DNA of 64,000 nucleotides. Source: Acheta domesticus (Eukaryota > Arthropoda > Insecta > Orthoptera > Gryllidae). Shown piece by piece: positions 1-13,044 of the stretch. The translations under genes and the position numbers were made by a program. The notes below the pieces were generated by a model that saw nothing but the letters and a program-made list of their open reading frames with translations, was not told the origin of the DNA and ran no database searches. The DNA lies in the NCBI GenBank assembly GCA_031308135.1, contig JAHLJT010009436.1:137708950-137772949 (forward strand). The letters run 5' to 3'. Each line of letters starts with the position of its first letter. Within the stretch, counting starts at the first letter, position 1.

Positions 1-135
1 AGAAGGGAGAGGTGGTGGTAGAGTAAAGGTGAGTAGGTGGGTGGAAGGAGGGAGAGTGGGAGGATGGAGAGTGAGTGGGTGGAGAGAGAATGGGTAGTTA
101 GAGAGGGAATGAATGAGGGCTGAGGGAGTGGGTGG
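1..135. repeat. Purine-rich, G-rich simple repeat tract
   Basis: The + strand is almost only G, A and T, built from variants of gtgggtgga and gagagtggg. It is a degenerate short-period repeat running into the neighbouring CpG island. No coding capacity is seen. Confidence 0.7.
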
Positions 136-149
136 GTAAGTGGAGAGGG

Positions 150-410
150 TAGCACCGACAGGCGCGGGGTCGAGCAAAAAGGCGGCCGTCGCGGTGGCGG
201 CTGCGGGAAGGCGGCAAAAACGCGCCTGCGCTCACTCAGCGCGCCGCTGCCCAGTGCTCATCTCCCCCTCCCGCTCCCCACTCTTCCTAATGCCCCCCTC
301 CCCTCCGCCACCCCGTGCCCTCCCTGCCAAACCGTGGCCGCTCGCGCCGCCCCGCCGCTTCAGCCCCGCGCCCAGGCACACAGTGGTCTGTGCACGCGCC
401 CCACACCGGC
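150..410. promoter_or_regulatory. CpG island, possible promoter
   Basis: CpG-dense stretch (ggcgcggggtcg, ggcggccgtcgcggtggcgg) in an AT-rich neighbourhood, with several GC-box-like C-rich runs around 260-350. Open frames through it are low-complexity Arg/Pro/Ala and show no recognisable domain. Calling it a promoter is an inference from composition only. Confidence 0.35.
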
Positions 411-428
411 AGAAAGCGCTTTCGGAAG

Positions 429-505
429 CCTATACTGCGATTTTTCTAATTCTGCCTCTCAAGCCCCTATGGCCACGAGGGAATATCACACGGCGTCGGA
501 TATGG
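429..505 (+). repeat. Diverged partial copy of the palindromic MITE arm
   Basis: The segment beginning tatactgcgatttttctaa at about 431 repeats, with mismatches and a deletion, the sequence at 571-645 inside the adjacent palindrome. It keeps ctgcctct, then atggcc, then aatatcac and ggcgtc in the same order. It reads as a truncated second copy lying next to the full element. Confidence 0.6.
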
Positions 506-507
506 GC

Positions 508-870
508 TTCCATGTTCACGATCCCAATTCTTTCACTTCTCCGAATCGCCCCTCCCGAATCCTCCAAAAGTATACTGCGATTTTTCTAACTCTACCTCTG
601 ATGGCCCGTCTTCACAATCGAATATGTCACGGTATTCCGCGTCTTTCTCGGTCCAGCCGCTAGCAGTGGCATGATCGCAAGCACTGCTTGATACGGTCGC
701 GATCATGCGATACCTAGCGGCGCGACTGAGAAAGACGCGAAATACCGTGACATATTCTATTGTGAAGACCGGCCTTCAGAGGCAGAGTTAGAAAAATCGC
801 AGTATAGTTTGGGGGATTCAGGAAAAGCGATTAGAAGAAGTGAAAGAATTGGGATCGTGAACATGGAAGC
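508..870. mobile_element. Palindromic (foldback) MITE
   Basis: The left arm (508 to about 670) is the reverse complement of the right arm (about 705-870). The outer part cttccatgttcacgatccc at 508 pairs with gggatcgtgaacatggaag at 851. The inner part tatactgcgatttttctaac at 571 pairs with gttagaaaaatcgcagtata at 787. The centre near 688 contains gatcgcaa and gcgatc. There is no coding sequence. Sequence resembling the inner block forms the ends of two other palindromic elements near 29.4 kb and 31.6 kb, so this is probably one non-autonomous DNA-transposon family. The superfamily is unknown and no clear target duplication is visible. Confidence 0.75.
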
Positions 871-1017
871 TTCGTGCTAGGAAGGCAAAATATTCTTGGA
901 AGTAGGGACACAAAGTATTGACTAAAGTTATTCTAGTGTACACGAAGTAAATACTTTTAAATTGAATGTTAGTATCAAATTCGAATGTACTTTTTTCAAA
1001 TTTTTACTTGATAGAAA

Positions 1018-1020
<3 letters not shown>

Positions 1021-1071
<51 letters not shown>
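1021..1071. repeat. (AT)n microsatellite
   Basis: About 24 uninterrupted AT dinucleotides. Confidence 0.95.
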
Positions 1072-1074
<3 letters not shown>

Positions 1075-3990
1075 TTGTTGTTGTACATTTTGCCTAATTT
1101 CTAGGTGAGAGCGCACACCTACCGAGTCCTCGCTACGTAAGTTATATTTTGTTTAAATGGAAATGTTCCTATTTTTCCTCCGACATTTTGCTCTATCATG
1201 TTAATGTTTTACGTGAATGTTTTTTGAAAATATTTGTTTAATAAAGTTCAATCTCATAATTTCCATAATGCAAATGATTTAATTCATTATATCTTTCTTA
1301 CCATTTTTTGAATAATTTTGGGCGGAATTAGTTTTGCATTGGTCTAGGAAGATCATCGAAAGACAGAATACCCCGCACATCTCTTCAAAGTTATTAGGAT
1401 CATCTCAACACTCAATTTTAACTCTTTGAATGATGGCATGCACTTTTTTTTAGATAAAAGAGTAATAATTGAATAATAACACTAAGAAGAGGAAATGTTT
1501 CGGTATTCCGGTCATTACTACTAGTTATGAAAAGAAATTTCTTATTTTCATGATGGGAAGACGTATATGGATCTTCGCTTTAATAAACACGACTCGAGAA
1601 ATAAGAATTCTTCATTGAGCAAAAAGTATTTAACGGACTAAAGATAATGTGTCGCATTCACTCGTAATGTTTTTATTACTAATAATAATTATTTTTCATG
1701 GGTCTCTATTCTCTATTTTTATAGGTCAACTTATATAAATGTAAATTTTTTCCACCATATCAGTTCCTGCATTAAATAATTGAATGCTTTTCAGAGTCGT
1801 AATGGCATACACTCTGTCGTCAGTGCTACCTAATCATTTGAATGCTTTCTATTTAGCACTTACTCAACACGTTTCGATACTGCGACGTTTGGCAACAAAA
1901 ATGTACGTCCGTGACACGATTTGAGATGGTGCCAAGATCGGATTGTCCTCCGTCGTGGCTCCCGGGAATTCCAGTTTTCCTGGTCCCACCCACGCTGCGG
2001 CGCGACTTCGGAGCTCTCTCCTAGGAGTAATAAAGACTGTTTATGAAAAAAAAGATGGATGTCATGATTCACTTACGTTTTTAGTGAACGAAACGTAAAT
2101 GGAATTGAATGCCGTCTGATTACTGAATATGACATGAGAATACCAAATATGTTCAATAAATTTTCAGTTTTCTGTTGCATGAATCGGTAAACTCAATGTC
2201 TAACTGTACTCTGCATTCGAAAAAATTATTTTAACACAAATTGTTCATACATTTTCAAGATACCCGCAGACACTTTTTCAGATGCCGCCCCCTCAAAAAG
2301 AAATTAGAAATACGGTTTTTCTCAACCAACTTTCCTAAATATCTACCCTTCAATGCATGTAAAGTGAAGTTTATTGGTTGCTGAGTTTGTGAAAAAAATT
2401 AATTAATAGTTACTGTAAAAATATTAACTCAAAAGCACCCAAAATATTTTTGAGTCATGTACCTATTTGACATTTATGTGGAAAGGAATATTTCGATACA
2501 CGGAGATTTCGCAACAAAAATGTACATAAATTATGTATCAATGTTTTAGAACATTTATGCTCATGTTACGGATAGTACCATGAAACGCTGCAATGCCAGA
2601 CGGAGCTCATTCAAATATTTTTTCTTGCAACAGTTTCTTTTAGCTAAGACTGAAAGAAAGGAACGTATACCTTTATTATAGATATTTCACTATTCAATTA
2701 TATTATTTATACTTTGTTGTATTCTTACGTTTTTCAAATAAATATTTAAATTGCAGATTTCGCGTTTAATCAAAAGAAAATAGAGATTAAAATAACAGTT
2801 CTAATGTTTTCAGAAAATAAAAATACGAGTACATACCATTCGTTACTTACTAGAAAATTTGTATATTTGAAAGACTATCATTGCAACCTTTAAATACCAG
2901 AAAATGCATAATACGCATTGAGTAGCCTGGTGAAAGTGAAGGTATTATGTAAATATACATTATGTTTATATATAAATCAATAAGAATTTTAAGATGTACA
3001 TTTTTATTTGTTTATGAACTAAAGGTACTTTATAACTTGTTACAGGGGTCAAGAATCAACAAATTATTGACATATTACAAAATGAACGACGCAAAGGTAT
3101 CCAAGCATGTGTACCAGTCAATATCGACGCCAATTAAGAGATGTATAATACTTATCTATAACTATAATCAACAGCACCCACATAACTGATCCAGACTTCA
3201 ATTCACTACTAGTAATAGTTCTATTTTAGAATCTTTTATAAATAACTTTATTACTAATTGAAATTCAGTTTTATTTCTAGACGACAACAAAGTGCATATC
3301 GATTTTAGGAAATTATCTAAATATCTTTAAATATGTATGCATTTTTACTACGATATCAAAAAATCTTCGGAGTGCCGTATCTACCCAATCGATATAAACA
3401 TTTTAGAACACTTTCATTCACTTACAAATACACTATGAAAACTAATCAACTGCGCATATTTACAGCTATCTATCCAATGTTTCCATGAAAAATATTCAAT
3501 AAGACAAATTATGACTCAATATTCTACTTTAACTATTTTTCCATTTTGGTATTCACTTTTTCTTTAATCCAGTTAATGAGTGTCATCTCTTTCTACAGGG
3601 AGGTATCTTTTCACAAAAGTGATTGGAGATTTCCCTTTAGGTAACTTCCCTGATCACTGCCATGTAATCTAAAGATAAAAAATTTAAATAAAAAGCAAAT
3701 GAGACGATAATGACAAAAATATATTAATCACAAACTGTACCTAATTAACCCTGAGAACAAAAATCTAGCGCACGTACTCACAACGTGAATTCGATCTTGA
3801 TTGGAATCCCTAAATGTGTCAAGAAAAAAAATCAATTAAGAGATGGAAACGACTCATCTTCGCGTGCAACTAAGCGCCCTCCTACGCGAGTGCATGTGAC
3901 CACCAACGAGACAAAGAACCGTGATTCTCATGCCGAAATTCTCATCCGTGATACTCATCCGAAATTCATTGATTAGGAAACCTGGCCCAC
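1072..3990. other. AT-rich intergenic sequence, no gene recognised
   Basis: Short open frames only, none with a domain or splice context I can support. A modest GC patch at 1880-2030 has no recognised content. A short motif, tttcgatac followed by caacaaaaatgtac, occurs at 1869-1902 and again at 2492-2525, suggesting a diverged duplication. Confidence 0.6.
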
Positions 3991-3992
3991 AG

Positions 3993-4249
3993 AGACGGAT
4001 CCAGGCTATAATTTTTGAGGAGGACGACATAGATTTTTGTTAAATAATAAACTTTTGTTATTACATTGTATATTATTTTTGTAGTGTATATATGATACTA
4101 CATTCAATATTTTTAAATATTTCCATAATTCTAACATAAATAAATATTTTAATAGATTTTGTAAAATAAAAGTAGGTAACAAGCGAAAACTCTACGTCTT
4201 TTAGAGAGTGAAGCATGGCCCGCATGCCCCGCCCCTCTTGATCCGCCAG
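3993..4249. mobile_element. Possible older hAT-like MITE, host of the next element
   Basis: The left end reads cagagacggatccagg, and the right end read on the minus strand is ctggcggatcaag. These are imperfect inverted ends of the kind seen in hAT-type MITEs. The younger MITE at 4250 inserted exactly at this right end, so the original target duplication cannot be read cleanly. Confidence 0.35.
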
Positions 4250-4413
4250 CAGAGGCGTATCTAGGTATTGCCCATGGCAAGCATAGAACTAGCGCCCCTA
4301 TGGAGATGCTTCAAAAATTAAGATTGTTGTTATTTGTTTTAACGGGTATACTGTAAATAGCGCCCCTTGTTAGTGGCACGTGCCATGCCTGCCATACCGT
4401 AGATACGCCACTG
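4250..4413. mobile_element. hAT-type MITE with 8-bp target site duplication
   Basis: A 164-bp non-coding element with terminal inverted repeats. The left end reads cagaggcgtatctaggtatt and the right end on the minus strand reads cagtggcgtatctacggtat. It is flanked by a perfect 8-bp direct duplication, tccgccag, at 4242-4249 and 4414-4421. An 8-bp duplication together with CAGNGGCGTA ends fits the hAT superfamily. It has no transposase and must depend on a copy elsewhere. Confidence 0.85.
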
Positions 4414-4421
4414 TCCGCCAG

Positions 4422-4720
4422 CGCCAGCGTTCGTGTTGTGTCCGCCAGGGCGTTGCGCAGGGGCCACTGCGTCCCTCGCCGCCGCCGCCGCCGTTCGCAC
4501 CGGAGGCGTGGGGCGGCGCGGCGCTGCCGGTGGCCGTAATCAATTTGCCGCTTGGCGCAGCGCCAGCCGCCGCCGAATCCTTTGACGTGCATTCGAATCG
4601 CTCGCGATGCGCTATTGTGGGGCGGACCACCTGCGGGGCTGGCGCGCCGGCCAGTGGAGGCGGTGGCGGTGCATGTGGCGGGACGTATGGAATCTGTGAG
4701 GGTGGGTCAAAAGATTTGTG
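4422..4720. promoter_or_regulatory. CpG island, possible promoter or regulatory element
   Basis: CpG-rich block with gccgccgccgccg, gcgcagcgccagccg and a moderately GC, non-repetitive part at about 4530-4640 (aatcaatttgccgcttggcg, then gcattcgaatcgctcgcgatg). That part looks like unique sequence rather than a repeat. Open frames on both strands are low-complexity. Confidence 0.35.
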
Positions 4721-6169
4721 TGTGTGTGTGGCTTGGTGAATTGGTTGATGGGTAGATTGGCTTGAGTGAACGAGTGTGGGGTGGTTGGTATGGTGGTGAA
4801 GTGCGAGGCGGACGATGTTAAAAGTTCGCGGCCCAGAGGTAGCCAGCCAGGGAATAAGGCGGTGAGCACAGTGAAGTGACGATGGGCCAACAGAGGGGAG
4901 CAGGGATATACCACGGAATATCGCGGAATCGACGAGGAAGGACGTCATGAAATATAGATGGGATCTTAGCCCTAGAACAGTGGTACGGGAGAATTTTGAT
5001 CTCAGGCTGTATTATTTCACATAAAGTTTAATTTTAGAATATTGTGATTTTCAGTACCTTTTATCTAATCTTTTATCTGAAAAGTCTATTTCTCGCCAAA
5101 TAATTGCAGGCTGTCTGTCAATTCTCCGGAAATATTTTTATTTCGCTGGTGACACTGGAGTCGCAAAGCTCCCGCGCTCCCTGCCACGTTGACGAGCAGA
5201 GCCGACCGGCGCATCGCCCACGGAGCCCTGGCCGCAACCATTTCCCGTGACACAATCCAGAACTTGACGCGATTAACTTATTCAGGAGGATTCTGATATT
5301 TCCAGGAATCCCCCAAATCAAGAATTGCACACTGAAGTTTGCATCATATTCACTCTTGCTCTAGTCTAAGCTCAGGATCGCCGCGAGAGTTGATACCCAA
5401 AATAACACATTATTAGAATTGTAAACAACAATACGAAGCAGAAGTAGCAAGAAACCGACAAAATGAGAAATCAAGAAATTCGGACCGCAAAACCTCTCGT
5501 GAATGTGAAAAGTGAAAGAAAAGTATGCAAATCATATTCATTGTTTGTTCATAGAGATTGTAAAGTTTTTACTGAAATTTACACATACATATTCATTTAA
5601 AAACTCACCATGTATTCATGTGTAGGCATTACGTTGAAGAACAAAAATTATGATTTTATGCAACAGCATGTGTTTAATGTATTTTTAGCGCTCGATAAAT
5701 GAAGTTAAGGTTGTAACACTCACATAAATAGAACACATCTCTGCAACGAAACTTTCTCTGCTGTTCGTTTCCTCCCAGGCGATCAGTTTCATTCGTAGGC
5801 AAGACGCGACTTCTCCCAGGTTAATATTATGCAAGTACTAGGTGCAACAGCAGTGTAATGTGAGAAAGGGTGGCGGGTTGTTTCAAGAAACCAGGAAACG
5901 GATTGAACTGGCATTGCGGAATACTATTTTTTTGTAGGCACTTCATAGATTAGAACTCTCGAATGTTGCTACGCCAAATACAGTATAATGTAATACAGCG
6001 GATCAAAATAGTACAGAGATCTCAGCCTCTATGACCTTTGCACCATTTTCCCCTCTGCAGAGCCCAGGATTATGCATATCCAGCTGCACTGAAGTAACCT
6101 AGAATTTATTTGTGAGTCATGATCTAATGTCTCGTTTTAGAAACGCCACACTTCCTTAGTGGAGTAATC
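4721..6169. other. Intergenic, with one GC-moderate patch at 5100-5330
   Basis: Mostly AT-rich. The patch at about 5140-5290 is unique-looking GC-moderate sequence that could be a regulatory element, but nothing in it is diagnostic. No gene is recognised. Confidence 0.5.
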
Positions 6170-6814
6170 GTCTCCTATATTAATTAAGTAATATACCTTA
6201 CCTTTGCGGTTCTCACACATTGTTATAAATGAGGAAAAGAAAGAGAATTTCACGGAGACGTGACGGATTGCATTTTGACTTTAAAAATATGAAGAATTTG
6301 TTTAAAAAACTTATCTAAATATTCATGTAAAATGCACTCCGGAACGCACGTCAGAAGTTTTGAATTTTTATCATTAAATAACTCCTAAACTAAGAGTTCT
6401 AGGGCCTTAAAAACTAAAATTTTGAGGCATGTGGCGTCAAACGTTCCTCACACCATAATCTACAGGATATCTTCTAGATCATTCTATTACATTTTTGCTA
6501 GTTCGACGATTCTCTATTTTACCCCACCTCTTCAGAGACTGTAGAATCTGCAAAATGTATGTGAAATTACTAATTACTTGATAGTCTATGCTATTGAATT
6601 ACACGGGTGTACCTCTGAACGATAATAAAGTTAAGTAAAAATAGTTTATATTGACAAAGGTGTATTATATGGTTATCAATTACAAGGTGACATGTAGAAC
6701 AAGTGACGGAGGATAAGAGGGTCTTGAAAAATATACATTACAGGCTTAATACGGAAATGGAAAAATAAGAAAGAGGGTGGGGTATAGCATGCGAGAGTTC
6801 TCGCACGGGAACGC
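6170..6814 (+). mobile_element. Interspersed repeat R1, copy 1
   Basis: About 645 bp that reappears, reverse-complemented and with small indels, at 29,917-30,588. Similarity runs from gtctcctatat at the left to gcgagagttctcgcacggg at the right and stops abruptly on both sides. Shared landmarks include aaataactcctaaactaag, agaggtggggtaaaat (read on the minus strand here) and acaagtgacggaggataaga. No coding frame and no obvious inverted termini. It is probably a non-autonomous transposon or a fragment of a larger one; the class is unknown. Confidence 0.85.
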
Positions 6815-7256
6815 TGGAAAATGTTATACTTCTAGTAATCTGTCTTTTATCACCAGTCACACGATTAATTTCAAAGATAATATTTTTTTCTGGATGAATG
6901 AAACGTTTGCAAGTACACAATCCTGAAAGAGTACTCGGCACATAATTGAACTCAAGTAATCACACTTTTGAAAAATACGGTGCGCCAGCCTTAATTTACT
7001 TCATGTAAAATACCAGGTCACTATCACTATTAAGTATTTAATCAAAATGATATTTTATTAAATTACTTTATTTAAATTATTTTTGCTTTTCCCGTATACG
7101 TACGTATATTCGGAGTAATATACGTAATATAGGAAAAGTTATATAATGCTGCGCGAAAAAATGACGAAACTTCGGCAGAAAAAATTTGTTGCCGGACCGT
7201 GATAACAAAAAAGTGTAAAAATCTTGTTGCTAAATTAAGAAAAGAAACCAACACTG

Positions 7257-8400
7257 GTGTAGCCAGAATCCCTGTTTTGTGGGTCCTTGATACCGAAAAA
7301 CCAATTGAAAGAAAAACGTCCGTTCGTCCATCTGTGTCTCTGACCGTCAGGTGTATGTGAACAACACTAGCGCCTAAACTATGCGTTCGATTTTTTTCAA
7401 ATTAAAGAACCCCCTGTCCATCTGGCCTGATTCGAAGCGCGGCGATTTTGAAAAACATTCATTTTTGAGGGTACTTTACATGAAGCAGCCTCCCCGGACA
7501 TTTTCAAAAGTTTCTCAAAAAACGGCTCCAAGTTTTTTCTTTAAATTTATTGTAAGTATAGACTAAAATACACTTATTAAGGTGGTATAGGTCTGATTTC
7601 ACGGTTAATTCTGAATTTTCGAAAATTGCAAAAGTTGGAATTTCATTCGGTGTCTTCCTCCATTTCCTTCCTCCATCAAAAACAGCTCCAAATTTTTTCT
7701 TTTAACTTTTGGTAGGAATAGTACTAAATGTACTCTATGAGATGACATAAACACCATATTGCTCCATATTGCTCTATTCTTTTGTTTTTTCAAAAATTGC
7801 AAAAATGTAATTTGTTTTGACTTGTCTCTCACGTGGTTAATATTTACAATAGCGGCGATTTGTTCGCATTATTATATTAACGAGTACATGTGCTTTAAAT
7901 AATGTCAAGTAAATTTTCTCGAAAACTCAACCGTTTTCTGTGAAACTAGCTCAAAATTCCGCATTTTCAGAAACGCTCAAACGCCATTTTCACGTAAAGA
8001 GGTCCGATTTTTTTCAAACTTTTGGAAGGGATGGTGCTAATTGCACTCTATAATATGACATAAAGTTTATTTTGAGATATTGTTCTGTATTTGCAAAAAT
8101 TACACAAATGTAATTTTTTTCAAAGATCTCGTACATCTTTAATGTGCACATTGCCAGAAATTTGTAAACACTGTTAAATTTATGAGTATATGTACTTCAA
8201 ATGACTTCAATAAAGTTTCTCGAAAACTCAAACATTTTGTGTGAAAAAGAGCTTCAAATTTCGCATTTTTAATAGTGTGTAAACGCCATTTTCTTAAAAA
8301 CAGGTACAAATTTTTAAAAGAAAATTGCCATTTATGACGTGTTTTTTGTTTTCTTTTATATTCTAAAATTAATATTACCGTTTTACTATTAGGAAACCGA
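7257..8400 (+). mobile_element. Repeat family R2, long copy with internal ~300-bp units
   Basis: It begins near tgtgggtccttgataccgaa, followed by a pyrimidine-rich cgtccgttcgtccatctgtg stretch. Inside, diverged units recur: (a)acggctccaagttttttc at about 7520, cagctccaaattttttc at about 7684, and looser versions near 8008 and 8300. The phrases tctcgaaaactcaa (7917, 8218) and aaacgccattttc (7979, 8281) also recur. The family's landmark motif appears inverted at 20,660-20,700. No protein domain is seen. Confidence 0.65.
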
Positions 8401-10970
8401 AAAAAATTAAGAAAATGTCAAACAAAATGTACTTTGGGCGGCGATAGATGGCAGCTGACAAGAGTATTGGCAAGACCGAATAGCTAGCTGAGACCAAAGG
8501 AAGTAGAAAACTAATACGGGAAAGTCTGTGCCATTCTGTAGCACGACTAGTTTCGAAATTAAAAAAAAAAAATTATTACAGCAACAAGTGATGTTTTGGA
8601 TTCAAGTCAATGCTCTTCTGATGAGAGGAAATAAACTCATTGAACATGTATTTAATTAAAAAGGAATAAAACGAAGCTTCAGTGATATCTTGGCCTATTG
8701 TCACTCTAGAAAATGACATAGGTATTGCAAGATATCACATCATGGGAAAATATTAACAAGGAACATGTGTGAATCATGAACCAAATAAAAATATGAAATA
8801 AAAAAATGTGGTAATAGAATTTGGAAAATCACGATGCACAAGCATAGATAACATATGCAACAACCCGCTTTTGGAAATACACCTACACATATATAAACCA
8901 TCGAAAATGGTTCTCAAACCTTTGAACCACTGCGATACTGAAACTTTCTATCCACAACACACACAGCGTAATTAGCACCTAACAAGCCTTAGGAAACAAT
9001 ATTGTATGAAAAAGTCTATTTACCCATTGTAGCTCATCTTCAATAAACCGATCACGCACAAATAATCTACGACTACTTCGCCACAAAACGTCAAGGGAAC
9101 ACCAACTGGTTAAAAATAAAAGCGACGAGCGAGAAGACAATAAAACAAGTGAAGCAACTAGTTAAGCCCTTCGCCTTTAGAGCGAGGCAGCGTCTCCGGG
9201 CAGGAATGTCCCCATGCGAGTCACGTGCCGTTCATTGTGGAGTCCGATACGAAACGGGAAAATTGCCATCGAGGGGAACAGGTGTTTTTTCAACGACAAT
9301 CGACGTGGCGAGACGAGGCGAGGCGTGGTGAGGCGTGGCATGGCGCAGAGCGAAGTTGCCGGCCAACAGGTTGCAGCTCACCCCAGGGCAGTAGATCTTC
9401 GGGGCCTCCTAATTTAAATCAAACGTTTGCCCCGTGTATATTTTATTATAATAAGTAAATTTTAAAAATGTTACTTATATGTTAACTACAGTTAAATATT
9501 CTGTTTCTTCCAAAAAATGCGATGAATAAAACAAATTTGGAATTAATTTTTATATATTTTAAACAGTTATTTACAACAATTTATTAATGAGGAGATAATT
9601 TGAATTAGAAGTAAAATATATTTTTTTGTAGATTTTGAATGAAAAATTCGGGACCTGTTAAGGATTCGAAAACAGCATGGTAGATTTAGGACAGCATTGG
9701 AAGACACGAAATGAAATGACCATGTTTATTCTCGTTCGAAAGCAAGACAGCCCCTGTGCAGCACAACAGCATTAAAACATCGTCATAAGCACTGAAAACA
9801 TTACGAAGAAGCTCAAATATCATATGTATGTTGTTCATTCACTACTAGAGTTTATAATTTCGCTCAGGAGCGGGTTTTCTCAGATCTGCTCGCGCCTTTT
9901 TTGCCCCGTAAACCTGAAATGTCACAGTGAATCCATCTCTGTCTGGGCGGACGTTGAATTAACAACTCCCACGTATTTATAGGTGTGAGAACGGGTGAGA
10001 ACAGTGTTTTGCACTGAGAAAAATACATTTCTTCAACAGCAAATCACTTTCAAGACCCACTCCCAATTTTCCTCTATTCAACAAAATGCCAAATTTTTGG
10101 ATTTTCTGGCTTTTTAAAGGTTCTATGGATTGTACGTGACGTCACAGAAGGAGCTCTGTGCTGCTATCTGCCGCAAAATAACGAAACGTGTGTATTACAT
10201 TCGTTTGCTTTTAGGTTCGTTGGCAGTTTCTTTTGCATATATTAATCCGCGCGATGTGAGGATGCTCTCACGAAAGCGCGCGAATCAAAAATGCACGAGT
10301 TTAGATTCGATTATGGTCAAGAAGAGGTTATAAGCGGCAGACCAGAGGCCCGGCACCAAAATTAAAATTCAAAATGCATTTTATGAGGTAACAGGGCCCT
10401 AATTAAGTCGGGGCCAAGGAAACGCTGGTTCAGCCGTCTTTCTTCTAGACACAACTTCACAGGGCTTATTCCTCTGGTAATGCAAAACAAACTAACACAG
10501 ATCAACAAAATAAAATTTGTATTAATCATAAAAAATATAGCCATATTATTTTCTACCAGTTTTTAACGCAAATTTTGAATTTATATTCAGTTTTGTGCTG
10601 TTATCCAAAAATTTTAACCAAGAACCCCTTTATTACAAAAGAAAAATAAGTAATTAAATAGTTTTCTTCAGCTTCCATAACATTTCTACATAAATATCCT
10701 GTGCTAATATATTATCATGGAGTCATTTCAAAACCCTTAAAATTGCTTCTCCATTAATTTAATATATCAGTGGAAGGGGTCACTTTGTTCACCCATTAGA
10801 TCACCAAGGGAAACAGAAGAAATCTAAATGGGAGAGCAGAAAGTGTTAAGTGACATTCTAAAACCCAGGTTTTGAAATGCACACCGAAGGCTGTTGATAT
10901 CGAGATATAACACTTCGCTAGTAGAAACCCATTAAGACAATGGAATGATGTCCAGCGATAATGACGAAAA
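8401..10970. other. AT-rich intergenic sequence with a GC patch at 9125-9420
   Basis: No recognisable gene. The patch at 9180-9300 (cgttcattgtggagtccgat and neighbours) is unique-looking. It is followed by a degenerate gaggcg/gtggcg short repeat at 9305-9350. It may be a regulatory element; nothing in the sequence proves it. Confidence 0.5.
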
Positions 10971-10974
10971 ACCG

Positions 10975-11270
10975 ACTTGGCCGTGCTTGAGTGTCACTTG
11001 AGCACCAGACTGGGTGTCCTCGTTTCTCGCTCCGTCACGCCGCGACGCACCGCCACAATGCCTAAGTCAACACTCGACGCGTTGACACAGCCGGCATCTA
11101 GGCATCCGCGCGTAACGATCAGACGGGCGACGATCGTTCTCGCGACTTAAGTTAATGAAGCGCGCCAAGGACGCTCAATTTCCGGCATTAGCTTCTTCTC
11201 AGACCGCTAGAGCGCAGTCCGTGATTGTTCGCACTAGTGTAACTGTATCAAGAGGCTCTAGTTCACGCAT
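10975..11270. promoter_or_regulatory. Small CpG-rich patch
   Basis: Raised GC and many CpGs (ctcgctccgtcacgccgcga, then gcgcgtaacgatcagacggg) between AT-rich flanks. No coding frame or splice context is supported. The regulatory role is inferred from composition alone. Confidence 0.3.
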
Positions 11271-12830
11271 TAGGATCATATTGTTCAAGAGAATGATGAT
11301 AATTTTTTTTAACAAGCAACACTCCATTCACTATACAGTTTAATTTAAATTGATAGAGCACATGAAAGTAGTAAAATAACCATCTTATAGAGACATTGCT
11401 GGAAAATTTGAGGAAATCGATTATTATTTGTATAGTAGTGCTGCAATTTGTTGTACAGAAATTTATTTTGAAATCTTCAAAATTTTTCATCAATTCTTTA
11501 TCACCTCAAAGGAATTTTTAGCATTTTCAATTCCACTCTGCCTTCAACCTAAATTTCAAAGGTCATTGTAATCTGACATTTGAGAAGAGATATCGCGCTG
11601 TAAATCGGTATCTCATCAAGCGCAATCTTTATTTCTCACATTTATGGATGAAATAGATGGCCATAAATCTTTATTTCTTTCTTTATGAATGAAACGGATG
11701 GCCATATAAGGATTACATTCAACTCTATAAATATCTACTGCAATTAGGTCTTTGGTTGCTGACGTAGACATCAAAGATATTTAGAACTGTAGATCAAACG
11801 AACTTATTTGATGTAAATGACAATGCAAATGTCAGCATGATAGAATTAAAATTTGCTTTGTATTTTCGTTTACTGTTTTTTTCCTGTTTTCCTGTCACAT
11901 AGTCCTTATGATACGATTAAAATTAGAACTATGTGATTGAAAATGGTAAGAAATACTTAATCTTCAAGAGATACGTTTGGGAATTACGGTTAGTAGTTTT
12001 GTAACAGGTCAATTACATACCTTTTGAATCAGAGAATACTTGTATTAGTTTTTTCGCCTAGTTCTCTTCTTTTTCTTCTTATTCCTATTCATTTGTCGGC
12101 TTCTTTTCGTATGGTCTTCTTTACATGTCCCTCCTTTACTCCTAAGGCCTTTTCCCCTTCATTTCCCTTCATTACTCCTACGGCCACAATTTCTTTAATA
12201 CTTCGCATACATCAATGTCAGTTCGTCAATTTTATTTTAGGTAATCAAAAAAATTACGTTAGTTAATTAAGAAACAAATTAAATATGGGTTTTCTTTACC
12301 AAATCAGAAAGTGCTATCATCTCGCTATTTTAAAAATATTCTTCAAACACTAGAACATTTCTATGCGACTGAACAGACAAAAAAATATTTTTTTAGATCA
12401 AAAAGTATTATTCAGTACTATTTTCAAATTATCTTTGTAATTGCTTATCACCACATGTTTTGCCATTTTGTTTCTTTTGGTTATTGTACAACTCTCCATA
12501 TTGTTACATAGGTTTATGTATCACCTCTCTAAGATTTATCATGAGAGTATTGCCAGAGATGCGATACATCATTATGACTATCATCCCGACTATCACAACC
12601 TGCGTGCTATCGCAATATGACATGTCACAGATAGGAAATGAATGACAGGCAGGATAATGTAGATACTGACCATTACTACTCAACACGCAGGAACAGACTA
12701 TTTTAATTGCACTAGACATTTACACATAAAACAGTATTATATGAACTTATTATTTATATTTATGAAGATCTCATGTAGGTATGTTACTACATTAATTCCA
12801 ATAAGAGCTGTAAAAACACAGTGCTATAAT
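11271..12830. other. AT-rich intergenic sequence
   Basis: Nothing recognised. A short local duplication around 11,640-11,710 (tttatttct followed by atgaa, then gatggccata) is the only structure noted. Confidence 0.6.
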
Positions 12831-12910
12831 ACTGCAAAAATCTATTTAAAACACTAAGGATTTTCGTTTAGAAAGTCGTTTGAGCTTTATATTCAACCAA
12901 ATTTCGTGTT
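12831..12910 (+). repeat. Direct repeat, upstream copy of the THAP-like relic's 3' part
   Basis: Starts actgcaaaaatc and continues atttaaaacactaaggattt through accaaatttcgtgtt. It matches 13,251-13,334 in the same orientation with scattered substitutions and a 4-bp insertion in the downstream copy. The two copies are 420 bp apart. Confidence 0.85.
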
Positions 12911-13044
12911 GTTGTTTGTTTTTTTCGTTAAATGAAAGGCGATGGGCACTAGACCTGTCATCGCTTGCTCTTAACTGGCTTTATATTATAAACACTAAAT
13001 ATTAATACGGTTTCAAACTTAATAGACGAATGCTTATCTGGTGT

